From PMNU01 sp035479375 (lineage in GTDB: Bacteria > Patescibacteriota > Saccharimonadia > Saccharimonadales > UBA4665), in the NCBI GenBank assembly GCA_035479375.1, contig DATIIT010000009.1, forward strand, positions 8,782-72,781: DNA of 64,000 nucleotides, written 5' to 3'. Positions 55,099 through 63,055 of this stretch are shown one piece after another; position 1 is the stretch's first letter; each line of letters starts with the position of its first letter. The notes under the pieces are model-generated. The model saw nothing but the letters and a program-made list of their open reading frames with translations, was not told the DNA's origin and did no database searches. The position numbers and the translations under genes were made by a program.

Positions 55099-56205
55099 TT
55101 GTCTGTAGTTTTGCTCATAATTGGCATTTTGCTGTTCATCGGCCTGGTGGTGTTCCACGAGTTTGGCCATTTTTTGGCCGCCCGGCGCAACGGCGTTGAG
55201 GTAGAGGAGTTCGGCATCGGCTTCCCGCCGCGCGCCTGGAAGCGGGACACCAAAAAGGGCTTTGTCTTTAGCCTGAACTGGCTGCCCATTGGCGGTTTCG
55301 TCAAACTGAAGGGGGAAAACGATGCGGCCACAGCCAAGGGTTCCTTTGGGGCGGCCTCGTTTGGCGCCAAGGCCAAGATCATGCTGGCTGGCGTGGGCAT
55401 GAACCTGCTGGCCGCGTTCGTTATTTTTACGGCGCTGGCCTGGATTGGCATGCCACAGCTTATAGACAACCAGTTTTCGGTAAAGAGTGACACCAAAGTG
55501 GTACAGCGGCGGGTGCTCGTGGGCGTTGTGGAAAGCGGCACGCCGGCGGCAAAAGCCGGGCTACAGGCGCGAGACGAGCTGAAAACTATCGGCATCCCCG
55601 GCCAGAAGCCCACGCCGGTGACGGCCGCCGCTGCACTGCCGGCAATCACTAAATCATATGCCGGCAAAGTAGTGGCCATCACCTATGGCCGCAACAACCA
55701 AACCCATGTCGCCACCACGCAGCTGCGCACTACAGCCCAGGCGAAAGGCAGCGCCTACCTCGGGCTGGCCCCAGCCGAGTTTATGCTCACGCGCGCTAGC
55801 TGGAGCGCGCCCGTGCAAGCCGTAGGGCTCATGGCGCAGTTTACCGGCGCCACATTTAAGGGGCTGGGCACGGCGCTGGCCGCCTTATTCCATGGTGACA
55901 CGCACACGGCAAGCGAGCAGGTCTCCGGCCCGGTCGGCATCGTGGTGGTGCTGCACGACGGTAGCATGCTCGGCTACAAATATGTGCTGCTGATTATCGG
56001 CGTCATCTCGCTCAGCCTGGCTATTATGAACGTCTTGCCCATCCCGGCGCTCGATGGTGGCCGTTTCTATGTGGTTTTGCTGTCGCGCATCTTCGGCAAA
56101 AAACTGTCGCAAGATATGGAGGAGCGTATCGTGGGCGCCAGTTTCGTGTTCCTGCTTGTCCTTATAGCGCTCATCACGGTTGTAGATGTCAAACGGTTCT
56201 TCTAG
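55099..56205 (+). CDS. rseP: Site-2 intramembrane metalloprotease RseP-type
   Basis: A zinc protease that cleaves within membranes. 368 residues: TM1 with HEFGH (His20, Glu21, His24), a PDZ domain between TM segments (about 130-220) and the second zinc-ligand motif PALDGGR near residue 315 in the C-terminal TM region. The TTG start at 55099 is chosen because AGGAGGGG lies 4-5 nt upstream and it gives the usual short N-terminus; the frame is open far upstream inside uppS but overlaps it. It overlaps the CPBP gene by 20 nt. Confidence 0.92.
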   Translation: MSVVLLIIGILLFIGLVVFHEFGHFLAARRNGVEVEEFGIGFPPRAWKRDTKKGFVFSLNWLPIGGFVKLKGENDAATAKGSFGAASFGAKAKIMLAGVGMNLLAAFVIFTALAWIGMPQLIDNQFSVKSDTKVVQRRVLVGVVESGTPAAKAGLQARDELKTIGIPGQKPTPVTAAAALPAITKSYAGKVVAITYGRNNQTHVATTQLRTTAQAKGSAYLGLAPAEFMLTRASWSAPVQAVGLMAQFTGATFKGLGTALAALFHGDTHTASEQVSGPVGIVVVLHDGSMLGYKYVLLIIGVISLSLAIMNVLPIPALDGGRFYVVLLSRIFGKKLSQDMEERIVGASFVFLLVLIALITVVDVKRFF

Positions 56206-56998
56206 CCCATCCCCGGCTGCTGCTGCGCCTCATCCCGCCGCGCCAGCCGGCCCCACTGATTACCAGCGCTGGCCGTGGGGCCCGGCCGCTGGTTTTTTTG
56301 TGACGGCCTGTTCGTTTTTGCTGTCGCAGCTGCTGGCCGGCGGGGTGTTTATGCTCTTGTTCACGGCCTTAGGGTGGCCGGCCGCACGCAGCAACAACTG
56401 GTTTAACTCGGTGCTGGGCCAGTTCCTGGCCGTCGTGCTCAGCGAGGTGTTGGCGCTCGTCTTTTTGGGGTGGTTTTTGCGCTGGCGCAAGGCGCCCTGG
56501 CGTTTGCTCGGCTTTACCCGGCTACCCCTGTTACGAGACGTGGGCAAGGCGGCGCTCGGCTTTGTGATTTATTTCACATTGCTGCTTGTGATTGGAGGCA
56601 TTGCCGCAGCGGTTTTCCACATCAATATGGACCAAAAACAGGAGCTGGGGTTTGACACGGTGCGCGGCATTGGCGACAAGCTTTTGGTGTTCGTAAGCCT
56701 GGTGCTGCTGCCGCCAATTGTGGAGGAAACGCTGTTCCGCGGCTTCCTGTTTACCGGCCTGCGTAAGAAGTTGAAGCTACTTCCGGCGCTGCTTATAACC
56801 AGCTTGCTGTTTGCCTCGCCGCACCTGGCTGAGGGCAGCGGCGGCGTGCTGTGGATGGCCGGCATCGACACGTTTCTACTGTCGGTTGTATTGTGCTATT
56901 TGCGCGAAAAAACCGGTGCCTTGTGGGCGGGCGTCGCGGTGCATATGTTGAAGAACGGCGTGGCCTTTGCGTACCTATATATTTTCGTCAGCAAATAG
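56186..56998 (+). CDS. CPBP family intramembrane glutamic endopeptidase
   Basis: 270 residues with about seven TM segments. Motifs: VEETLFRG (EExxxR, about residue 181), LFASPHL (FxxxH) and HMLKN (HxxxN) near the C-terminus, the standard Abi/CAAX-protease catalytic set. A Pro/Ala-rich cytoplasmic head precedes TM1. It starts 20 nt before the end of rseP, so two intramembrane proteases are translated together. Confidence 0.88.
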   Translation: MSNGSSSPSPAAAAPHPAAPAGPTDYQRWPWGPAAGFFVTACSFLLSQLLAGGVFMLLFTALGWPAARSNNWFNSVLGQFLAVVLSEVLALVFLGWFLRWRKAPWRLLGFTRLPLLRDVGKAALGFVIYFTLLLVIGGIAAAVFHINMDQKQELGFDTVRGIGDKLLVFVSLVLLPPIVEETLFRGFLFTGLRKKLKLLPALLITSLLFASPHLAEGSGGVLWMAGIDTFLLSVVLCYLREKTGALWAGVAVHMLKNGVAFAYLYIFVSK

Positions 56999-57004
56999 CC
57001 GTGT

Positions 57005-57010
57005 TATACT
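57005..57010 (+). promoter_or_regulatory. -10 element of the proS leader
   Basis: TATACT with 10 nt to the ATG of a small proline-rich open frame at 57021. The proS start lies about 130 nt further down. Confidence 0.55.
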
Positions 57011-57020
57011 TAAGGCCGTT

Positions 57021-57083
57021 ATGAAAATCGTACGCCCGCCGCTTGCCACTTTTATGCCGATTATCCCGGCCCCCGGGCTGTAG
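57021..57083 (+). CDS. Proline-rich leader peptide upstream of proS
   Basis: A 20-codon frame, ATG to TAG, encoding MKIVRPPLATFMPIIPAPGL. Five of its 20 codons are proline (CCG, CCG, CCG, CCG, CCC), and the next full gene is prolyl-tRNA synthetase. The frame begins 10 nt after a TATACT, a spacing used by many genes in this window, so it would be translated at the 5' end of the proS transcript. The last proline codons lie inside a GC hairpin followed by six T residues. This is the layout of an amino-acid leader-peptide attenuator. It is too short to be certain from sequence alone. Confidence 0.6.
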   Translation: MKIVRPPLATFMPIIPAPGL

Positions 57084-57089
57084 TTTTTT
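57065..57089 (+). terminator. Candidate attenuator hairpin before proS
   Basis: CCCGG / CCGGG stem with a CCC loop (57065-57077), then CTGTAG and TTTTTT (57084-57089). The stem is short and the T-run is six bases away, so termination may be partial. A ribosome held at the proline codons 57066-57074 would cover the stem and prevent it from forming. Confidence 0.45.
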
Positions 57090-57144
57090 ACCACCAACTT
57101 TTATTTTGACGACAATACATTTTACAGACTAAGGAGCTATGACG

Positions 57145-58857
57145 ATGAAAGTATCGCAATTGTTCACGAAAACTACCAAGAATATTCCAGCTAACGAAGT
57201 GTCAAAGAATGCCCAGTTTTTAATCCAGGCTGGCTATATTTATAAAGATTCAGCCGGTGTTTACGCAATGCTCCCGCTGGGCTTAAAAGTCCTGCAAAAT
57301 ATTATTTCGATCATCCGCGAGGAAATGAATGCGATCGGCGGTGAGGAAGTGCTCATGACTACCTTGCAACGACAAGAATTGTGGGAACGCACCGACCGCT
57401 GGGATGACGAACAAGTGGATGTGTGGTTTAAGTCTAAGCTTAAGAATGACACTGAGGTTGGTTTTGGCTGGTCCCACGAAGAGCAAATGACAGAAATGAT
57501 GTGTAATTTTGTATCGAGCTACCGCGACCTGCCGCGCAGGGTATACCAGTTCCAGAATAAATTGCGCAACGAGACTCGCGCAAAGAGCGGTATTTTACGC
57601 ACCCGTGAGTTTATCATGAAGGATTTATATTCTTTCTCCCGCAGCGACCAAGAGCACGATATCTTTTATGAGCAGGCAAAGGCCGCATATACACGCATTT
57701 TTGATCGTGTAGGCTTAGGCGAATGGACGTATCTGACAGTTGCCTCGGGTGGCGCCTTCGCAGAATTTAGCCATGAGTTTCAAACTCGGTGCGAAGCAGG
57801 AGAAGACCGTGCCTTCCGAGCCGCTAAAGCTGACCTGACATTTAACGAAGAAATTGCGCCGACAAGGGCTCCGGCAGTCGAACAGCCCGGGGTTGAGCAG
57901 GCGCCGATGCAAGAGGTGGAGGGCAAGGGCTTGATCGGCGTTGAATCGCTGGCAAAATTTTTGGAGATACCTGTAGAGTTAACCACCAAGACGATGCTCT
58001 TCGAAGACGAACACGGTACCGTAATCGCCGCAGCCGTACGGGGTGGCTACAATGTGAACGAAAATAAATTACGCAAGGTGGCAGGTGTTAAATCTTTAGT
58101 TCTAGCTAGCGAGGCGACAGTCAAGCGCATAACTGGCGCTGAGGTTGGTTATGCCGGTATCCTTAACTTGCCTAAGGAAGTGCGCATATTCGTGGACGAG
58201 TCATGCGCCAACCGGGTGAACTTCGAAATGGGTGCAAACCGTACCAATTACCACAGCATTAATGTCAACTGGGGCCGCGACTTGCCACTGCCAGACGAAT
58301 TCGTGGATATTAAGACGGCCAAAGCGGGCGACGCCTATCCCGAAACCGGCGAAGTATACGAGGTTTTTACTGTGGCGGAAGTGGGCAATATTTTTAACCT
58401 TGGCATTAGTAAAAGCGACCCAATTGGCCTGAAGTTTGTTGACGAAGACGGCCAGGAGAAGCCCGTGGTCATGGGGTCTTATGGCATCGGTCCTGGCCGG
58501 GTTATGGGTGTGATTGTAGAGAAGTATCATGACGAGCGCGGCATTATATGGCCGGAAAGCGTCGCGCCTTACAAAGTCTACTTGGCCAGCCTCGGCAAAG
58601 AAGAAACGGTGACGCAAACGGCCCAAGCATTGTACGAGGCATTGCAATCGGCAGGCGTTACGGTATTATATGACAATCGTACCGACGCACGGGCCGGCGA
58701 AAAGTTTGCCGACGCCGACCTTTTGGGCATGCCGTACCGGGTGGTGGTGAGCGCCAAAACGCTCGCCGGCAACCAAGTAGAGGTGAAAAAACGCACCGAA
58801 GACACCGCCCAGCTCATGGACCAAAAATCCGTGATAAAAATGGTCGCAGATTCATAA
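57145..58857 (+). CDS. proS: Prolyl-tRNA synthetase, bacterial type with editing insertion
   Basis: Charges tRNA-Pro. A class II enzyme of about 570 residues: motif 1 region GVYAMLPLGLKV, motif 2 TREFIMKDLYSF, a YbaK-like editing insertion (about residues 225-385, LTTKTMLFEDEHG..IAAAVRGGYNVNENKL), motif 3 GSYGIGPGRVMG and an anticodon-binding C-terminal domain. ATG 57145 is favoured because AAGGAG lies 8 nt before it; ATG 57139 is only 2 nt from it. Base composition is unusual: 23 of 60 bases are G or C at 57181-57240 but 40 of 60 at 58681-58740, while neighbours are near 60%. The first three quarters may be a transfer. Confidence 0.94.
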   Translation: MKVSQLFTKTTKNIPANEVSKNAQFLIQAGYIYKDSAGVYAMLPLGLKVLQNIISIIREEMNAIGGEEVLMTTLQRQELWERTDRWDDEQVDVWFKSKLKNDTEVGFGWSHEEQMTEMMCNFVSSYRDLPRRVYQFQNKLRNETRAKSGILRTREFIMKDLYSFSRSDQEHDIFYEQAKAAYTRIFDRVGLGEWTYLTVASGGAFAEFSHEFQTRCEAGEDRAFRAAKADLTFNEEIAPTRAPAVEQPGVEQAPMQEVEGKGLIGVESLAKFLEIPVELTTKTMLFEDEHGTVIAAAVRGGYNVNENKLRKVAGVKSLVLASEATVKRITGAEVGYAGILNLPKEVRIFVDESCANRVNFEMGANRTNYHSINVNWGRDLPLPDEFVDIKTAKAGDAYPETGEVYEVFTVAEVGNIFNLGISKSDPIGLKFVDEDGQEKPVVMGSYGIGPGRVMGVIVEKYHDERGIIWPESVAPYKVYLASLGKEETVTQTAQALYEALQSAGVTVLYDNRTDARAGEKFADADLLGMPYRVVVSAKTLAGNQVEVKKRTEDTAQLMDQKSVIKMVADS

Positions 58858-58867
58858 AATAAGTTGC

Positions 58868-58873
58868 TATAAT
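58868..58873 (+). promoter_or_regulatory. -10 element of greA
   Basis: TATAAT about 50 nt before greA; the leader carries GAAGGAG as Shine-Dalgarno site. Confidence 0.55.
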
Positions 58874-58922
58874 GAAGCGTCGTTCATAGCCGAACCACAG
58901 AGTACGAAGGAGTGAATTAACC

Positions 58923-59387
58923 ATGAACAAATTATTTCATCTGACAAAACAAGGAGTTGACGAGTTGCAGGCCGAGCTGGCCGAGCTCAATTCGCAGCGC
59001 AGCGAGATCGCCGACCGCATTAAGACGGCCCGCGAGTTTGGCGACCTGGGCGAAAACATGGAATACACCGCCGCCATGCAGGACAAGGAGCGCAACGAAA
59101 ACCGCATCAGCGAGATCGAGCACATCCTGAAGAACGTGCAGGTCATTACCGCACCAAAAGGCGGCAAAAACAAGGTAGTTTTGGGCTCCACCGTCAAGCT
59201 GAAGAGCGCCGGCGGCAAAACCAAAGAGTTCCAGGTTGTGGGTACCGTGGAGGCCGACCCGCTCAACGGCAAAATTTCCGACGAATCGCCGATTGGCAAA
59301 GCCTTGATGGGCAAGGCCATGGGCGCTGAGGTGGAGATTAAGACGCCGGCCGAAACCGCCACGTACGTCATCGCCGAAATCGCCTAG
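58923..59387 (+). CDS. greA: Transcription elongation factor GreA
   Basis: Rescues backtracked RNA polymerase by stimulating RNA cleavage. 154 residues: N-terminal coiled coil with the acidic tip FGDLGENMEYTAA (the D and E that enter the polymerase channel) and a C-terminal FKBP-like domain with the PIGKALMGK motif. GAAGGAG is well spaced before the ATG. Monocistronic with its own promoter and terminator. Confidence 0.95.
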   Translation: MNKLFHLTKQGVDELQAELAELNSQRSEIADRIKTAREFGDLGENMEYTAAMQDKERNENRISEIEHILKNVQVITAPKGGKNKVVLGSTVKLKSAGGKTKEFQVVGTVEADPLNGKISDESPIGKALMGKAMGAEVEIKTPAETATYVIAEIA

Positions 59388-59402
59388 CATTGCTCTTAGG
59401 CG

Positions 59403-59438
59403 GCGCTTTGGCGGCTGCGCCCAAAGCGCTGGTTTTTT
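59403..59438 (+). terminator. Intrinsic terminator of greA
   Basis: GCGCTTTGG / CCAAAGCGC, 9 bp perfect, 9-nt loop, then TGG and six T residues. Confidence 0.85.
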
Positions 59439-59452
59439 AGCGCATTAACAGA

Positions 59453-59458
59453 TATAAT
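59453..59458 (+). promoter_or_regulatory. -10 element of lysS, leaderless
   Basis: TATAAT with 8 nt to the lysS ATG and no Shine-Dalgarno site. Confidence 0.6.
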
Positions 59459-59466
59459 GCTGCCAT

Positions 59467-61743
59467 ATGCAATGGCTGAACCAAATCGTTGACGAACTTA
59501 TTGCCCGCCATCCCGACGGCGAGATTTTGATTGAATCCGGCAGCGCGCCGTCCGGCACGTACCATCTGGGGCATCTGCGCGAGCTGGTCATTTGCGACGC
59601 CATCCTCTTGGAGCTGCGCCGCCGCGGCCGCCAGGCGCGCCACGTGCAGTTTGTGGACGACCTCGACAACTTGCGTAAGCTGCCCATCAACGTGCCGGCT
59701 GAGTTCGACAAATACCTGGGCCAGCCCATTTGCGACGTGCCCGCACCAGACGGTTCACAGCGCTCCTACGCCGACTACTTCCTACAGACGCTCAGCGACG
59801 CCTGTGAGGTGCTCGGCATAGAAGTAGAGTATGTGCGCGCCTACCAGAGGTACCGCGAGGGTTGGTACGTGCCGGCTATTGAGCGGGCGCTGGAGCGCAT
59901 TCCCCAGATCAAACAAGCGCTTGAGGCGGTCTCTGGCCGCCAGCTAGAGGAGGGGTGGTCGCCGATCCAAATTCTGGAAGACGGGCGGCTCAAAAAACGG
60001 CCGTTTTTGGGCATTGACACCACAGGCAAGCTGGTGCACTATCAGGACGCCGCTGGCCAAACTGCCAGCGCGCCGTACGACAAAGGCGCTGTAAAGCTGG
60101 ACTGGCGCCTAGACTGGCCAGGCCGCTGGTGGTTGCAAAAAGTGGCCGTGGAACCCTCTGGCCGCGACCACATGACCAAAGGCAGCAGCTACGACACCGG
60201 CGTGGCAATCATGCACGACGTTTTCGAGGCCGAGCCGCCGCTGCCCGTATCCTACGACTTCATCAACATGGTGGGCGACAACAAAAAAATGAGCGCCAGC
60301 AAAGGCACTGGTTTGGACGCCGTAGAGGGCGCACGCATTATGCCGGCCGAGGTAGTACGCTACTTTATTCTGCGTTCCGCGCCGCTCAAGCGGCTGTACT
60401 TTGACCCTGTTGGCGGTGTGGTGCAGCTCATGGATGAGTTCGCCGCCTTTGCCGCCAAACAGGACAAAACCGAGGCCGAACAACAATTGTGGTACATCTG
60501 CACCCGCGGCGCGTCAGAAAACCGCAGCGTCAGCCGTGTACCGTTCTCGCATCTGGTGGCCAGCTACCAGGCCAGCCTCAAAGACGCCGACAAAACCCTG
60601 GAAGTGGTGAAGCGCACCGAGTACGCCGGCGTGGCCGAAGAAGAGGCCGGCATCATCCGCGCCGAGCTGCGGTTCATCGACGAATGGCTGCGCCTGCGCG
60701 CCCCGGAAGACGTCAAATTCTCCCTGGCGGAGAGCGTCAGCGCCGCTGGTTTCACCGAGGCTGAGCAGACATTCCTGCACCGTTTAGGCGAGCGCGCCGC
60801 CGCGGCGCCGCAAGACGCCGACGGCGCCTACTTCCACAACGCCATCTACGGCCTCAAAGACGAGCTTGGCCTCTCGCCCAAAGAAATGTTCACCACGCTG
60901 TACCGCGCGCTCATCGGCCAGGACAGCGGCCCGCGCGCCGGCTGGTTCCTTAGCATGCTGCCGCGTGGTTGGCTCGTCACCCGCCTTCGCCTTGAGGATG
61001 CCCAAAAACCGGCCGCACAAGCCAAAGAAGACGTGCATGCTTCTGCCGCCCTGCCAGACGGCCTCAACCTGGCCATCGACCCGCAAGTCCAGAAAAATTT
61101 CCCGCAAGCGGCGGTTGGCTACTTGCTTGTAGACTTGCCCAGTAACCCCGCCAGCCCGCCGGGAGACCCGCTCAGCGGCGCCTTAGAGGCCTTGGCGGCC
61201 CGCGGCGTAACAGCGCAGACCCTCAGCGCCCGGCCGGAGATCTCCGCGTGGCGCGCTGCCTTTAAGTCATTTGGGGTCAAGCCAAGTGATTACCTCAGTT
61301 CCGCAGAGGCCTTGGCAAAGCGTGCGCTGAAGGGCGCGCCAGCACATGTGTCGCCGGCTGTTGACGCCTACAACGCAGTTTCCATTAGGCACCTCATACC
61401 AATGGGGGCAGTCGACGTAGCGCAGCTCCACGGCACCTTAACCATCCGCTACGGAAAAGAGGGCGAAACCGCCCAATTGCTGGGCATGGACAAGCCCGTT
61501 GCGGTCGCACCTGCCCACGTGGTGTATGCCGACGACAGCCAAGTGGTAACCTGGCTGTGGAACCACCGCGACGCGGCGGCCACTGCCATAACTGCGCACA
61601 CCAAACGCGCCCTATTTTTGGCCGACAGCCTGTTTGGCGCCGGCTTGGCACAGCAGGCCATAGACGAGCTCGCGCCGCTCCTGGAGCAGCTTGGCGCACA
61701 GGTGGTGCAGAGTGGTGTCATCGGTAGCATGGGCGGCGAGTAG
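59467..61743 (+). CDS. lysS: Class I lysyl-tRNA synthetase fused to a B3/B4 domain
   Basis: 758 residues. Residues 1 to about 520 are a class I LysRS (archaeal-type): HLGH at 33-36 in SGTYHLGHLRE, KMSAS near 274-279 in NKKMSASKG, and a helical anticodon-binding region. Residues about 533-750 are an extra domain of the B3/B4 family (COG3382 type), known in the PheRS beta subunit where it hydrolyses mischarged Tyr-tRNA-Phe, and as free-standing proteins. Its signature is clear: ISAWRAAFKSFGVKP, SSAEALAKRALKG, VDAYNAVSIRHLIPMG, VTWLWNHRDA. The junction is in one continuous frame. The extra domain may edit or bind tRNA; its specificity is unknown. The stop overlaps the next gene by one base. Confidence 0.92.
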   Translation: MQWLNQIVDELIARHPDGEILIESGSAPSGTYHLGHLRELVICDAILLELRRRGRQARHVQFVDDLDNLRKLPINVPAEFDKYLGQPICDVPAPDGSQRSYADYFLQTLSDACEVLGIEVEYVRAYQRYREGWYVPAIERALERIPQIKQALEAVSGRQLEEGWSPIQILEDGRLKKRPFLGIDTTGKLVHYQDAAGQTASAPYDKGAVKLDWRLDWPGRWWLQKVAVEPSGRDHMTKGSSYDTGVAIMHDVFEAEPPLPVSYDFINMVGDNKKMSASKGTGLDAVEGARIMPAEVVRYFILRSAPLKRLYFDPVGGVVQLMDEFAAFAAKQDKTEAEQQLWYICTRGASENRSVSRVPFSHLVASYQASLKDADKTLEVVKRTEYAGVAEEEAGIIRAELRFIDEWLRLRAPEDVKFSLAESVSAAGFTEAEQTFLHRLGERAAAAPQDADGAYFHNAIYGLKDELGLSPKEMFTTLYRALIGQDSGPRAGWFLSMLPRGWLVTRLRLEDAQKPAAQAKEDVHASAALPDGLNLAIDPQVQKNFPQAAVGYLLVDLPSNPASPPGDPLSGALEALAARGVTAQTLSARPEISAWRAAFKSFGVKPSDYLSSAEALAKRALKGAPAHVSPAVDAYNAVSIRHLIPMGAVDVAQLHGTLTIRYGKEGETAQLLGMDKPVAVAPAHVVYADDSQVVTWLWNHRDAAATAITAHTKRALFLADSLFGAGLAQQAIDELAPLLEQLGAQVVQSGVIGSMGGE

Positions 61744-62546
61744 TGAACCGCATCCCGGTAGACTCCAGCGACATCGTGAGCGTCGGGTACGACGCCCGTG
61801 CCCGCATCCTGGAAATTGAGTTTGGCGGCGGCCGCATCTACCAGTACACCGACGTGCCGCCGGACGTCCACGAGCGTTTCATGCGCGCCGACTCCTTCGG
61901 CGGGTTCTTCAACTCGTTCATCAACGGCCATTTCCGCTACCACCGCGTCAACGACAACGCCGCGCAGCCAGAGCAGGGCAGGCCGCTGGCCTTTGTGAGC
62001 GGCAACGCCGGCAAGCTGCGCGCGCTGCAGGCCGCTTTTGCGCCGTTCCAGATCGAGGTGGAGCAGCTCGACCTGCCGGTGGACGAAATCCAGGCCACCG
62101 ACCCAGAGAAAATTGCCTTGCACAAAGCCAAGCAGGCCTACAAATTGGCCGGGCGGCCAGTGCTCGTGCAGGACACCTACTGGAACATTTTGGCGCTGCG
62201 CGGCTTCCCCGGCGCCTACATGCACGACGTCGCCCAGTGGCTCAAGCCCGAAGATTTCCTGGCGCTCCTCAAAGGCAAGACCGACCGCACCGCCATCCGC
62301 ACGCACACCGTGGTGTACTACGACGGCAAGCGCTCCAAAGTGCTCAGCAAAGACTTTAGCGGCGTGGTTATTGACGAGGCGCGCGGCAGCGGCCCGTCCA
62401 TCGAGCAGCTGGTGGTCACTGCCGGCCAAACCCGCACCAACGCCGAGCTCGCCGACGCCCACGAGCTGACCATCCCCGTAGAAGACAGTGTGTGGCACGA
62501 GTTTGCCAAGTGGTACAACATGCAGCGCCGTTTGGGCAAAGCCTAG
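61743..62546 (+). CDS. rdgB: KTSC domain fused to RdgB/HAM1-type dITP/XTP pyrophosphatase
   Basis: 267 residues, GTG start sharing one base with the lysS stop. Residues 1-70 form a KTSC domain (VDSSDIVSVGYDARARILEIEFGGGRIYQYTDVP, F.NSFINGHFRYHRV), a module named for its occurrence at the C-terminus of some lysyl-tRNA synthetases. Residues 80-267 are a HAM1/RdgB pyrophosphatase that removes deaminated purine nucleotides: FVSGNAGKLRAL at the N-terminus, VQDTYWNILALRGFPGAY, and the C-terminal R.NAELADAHELTIP. Some catalytic positions of classic RdgB (SGNxxK present; the usual EDSGL is QDTYW) differ, so substrate range may be changed. Confidence 0.85.
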   Translation: MNRIPVDSSDIVSVGYDARARILEIEFGGGRIYQYTDVPPDVHERFMRADSFGGFFNSFINGHFRYHRVNDNAAQPEQGRPLAFVSGNAGKLRALQAAFAPFQIEVEQLDLPVDEIQATDPEKIALHKAKQAYKLAGRPVLVQDTYWNILALRGFPGAYMHDVAQWLKPEDFLALLKGKTDRTAIRTHTVVYYDGKRSKVLSKDFSGVVIDEARGSGPSIEQLVVTAGQTRTNAELADAHELTIPVEDSVWHEFAKWYNMQRRLGKA

Positions 62547-62557
62547 TCGCTGGTAAA

Positions 62558-62658
62558 GGCAAATAGTTTATACCAAAAAGTTGTGCGTTACGCGCCGAGA
62601 ACATATGTCCTCGGGCTGCACTACGCCTGACCCAACTTTTTGGTATAAACTATTTGCC
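62558..62658. repeat. Perfect 26-bp inverted repeat with conserved core
   Basis: Arms 62558-62583 and 62633-62658 are exact reverse complements. The 49-nt core between them contains a near-palindromic hairpin centred on ATATG (62594-62613) flanked by TGCGTTACGCGC and GGCTGCACTACGCC. The core recurs at 63955-63998 with changes that keep the hairpin. No open frame and no transposase. It may also terminate transcription from the upstream gene. Confidence 0.8.
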
Positions 62659-62701
62659 CGTCCGTATAGTGCTATACTAAGACGGTAACGGAGGGGAACA
62701 C

Positions 62702-63055
62702 ATGTTTGGCTTTTTTGATGGCCTCAAAATGCGCTTGATGGCACTTATGGCGATGCTCATTGCGGCCGGCCCGGCCACGGCAGTGGTGGCAAAAACCACG
62801 CCGCCGCACCCCAGCGTGCCGAAGACGCTTTCTGCCCAGACCAGCCTCATCACGCCCACGCCACCCGCGCCCGCAACTCCGCCAAAAACGCCGCCGCCGG
62901 TTGTAACACCGGTGGTGATCCCGCCGCCCATCACCACGCCGGCTCCGGAAGACCCCACGCCCACACCGCCCAAACCCACCTGCGGCTGCACCAAGCAGCA
63001 ACTCCACCGCCACATGATGTGCCCCATGGTCTGCTCAGACAGCCAGACGCAATAA
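62702..63055 (+). CDS. Small exported proline-rich protein with cysteine-rich tail
   Basis: 117 residues: hydrophobic signal segment (about 8-30, ending in an AVVA site), a Pro/Thr-rich stretch (about 33-92) and a short C-terminal tail with four cysteines in a CGC...C...C pattern plus His and Met residues (about 93-113) that could bind a metal or form disulfides. GGAGGGG lies 5 nt before the ATG and TATACT at 62673-62678. No family recognised. It converges on the LPNTG protein gene across a shared terminator. Confidence 0.6.
   Translation: MFGFFDGLKMRLMALMAMLIAAGPATAVVAKTTPPHPSVPKTLSAQTSLITPTPPAPATPPKTPPPVVTPVVIPPPITTPAPEDPTPTPPKPTCGCTKQQLHRHMMCPMVCSDSQTQ

Noticed and set aside
61720..61760. 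Programmed -1 frameshift joining lysS to KTSC-RdgB
   Set aside because: The frames differ by -1 but no slippery heptamer precedes the stop, and the downstream GTG overlap explains coupling.
62558..62658. Integron attC-like site
   Set aside because: The arms read GTT...AAC, the reverse of the AAC...GTT order of attC ends, and there is no integrase in the window.
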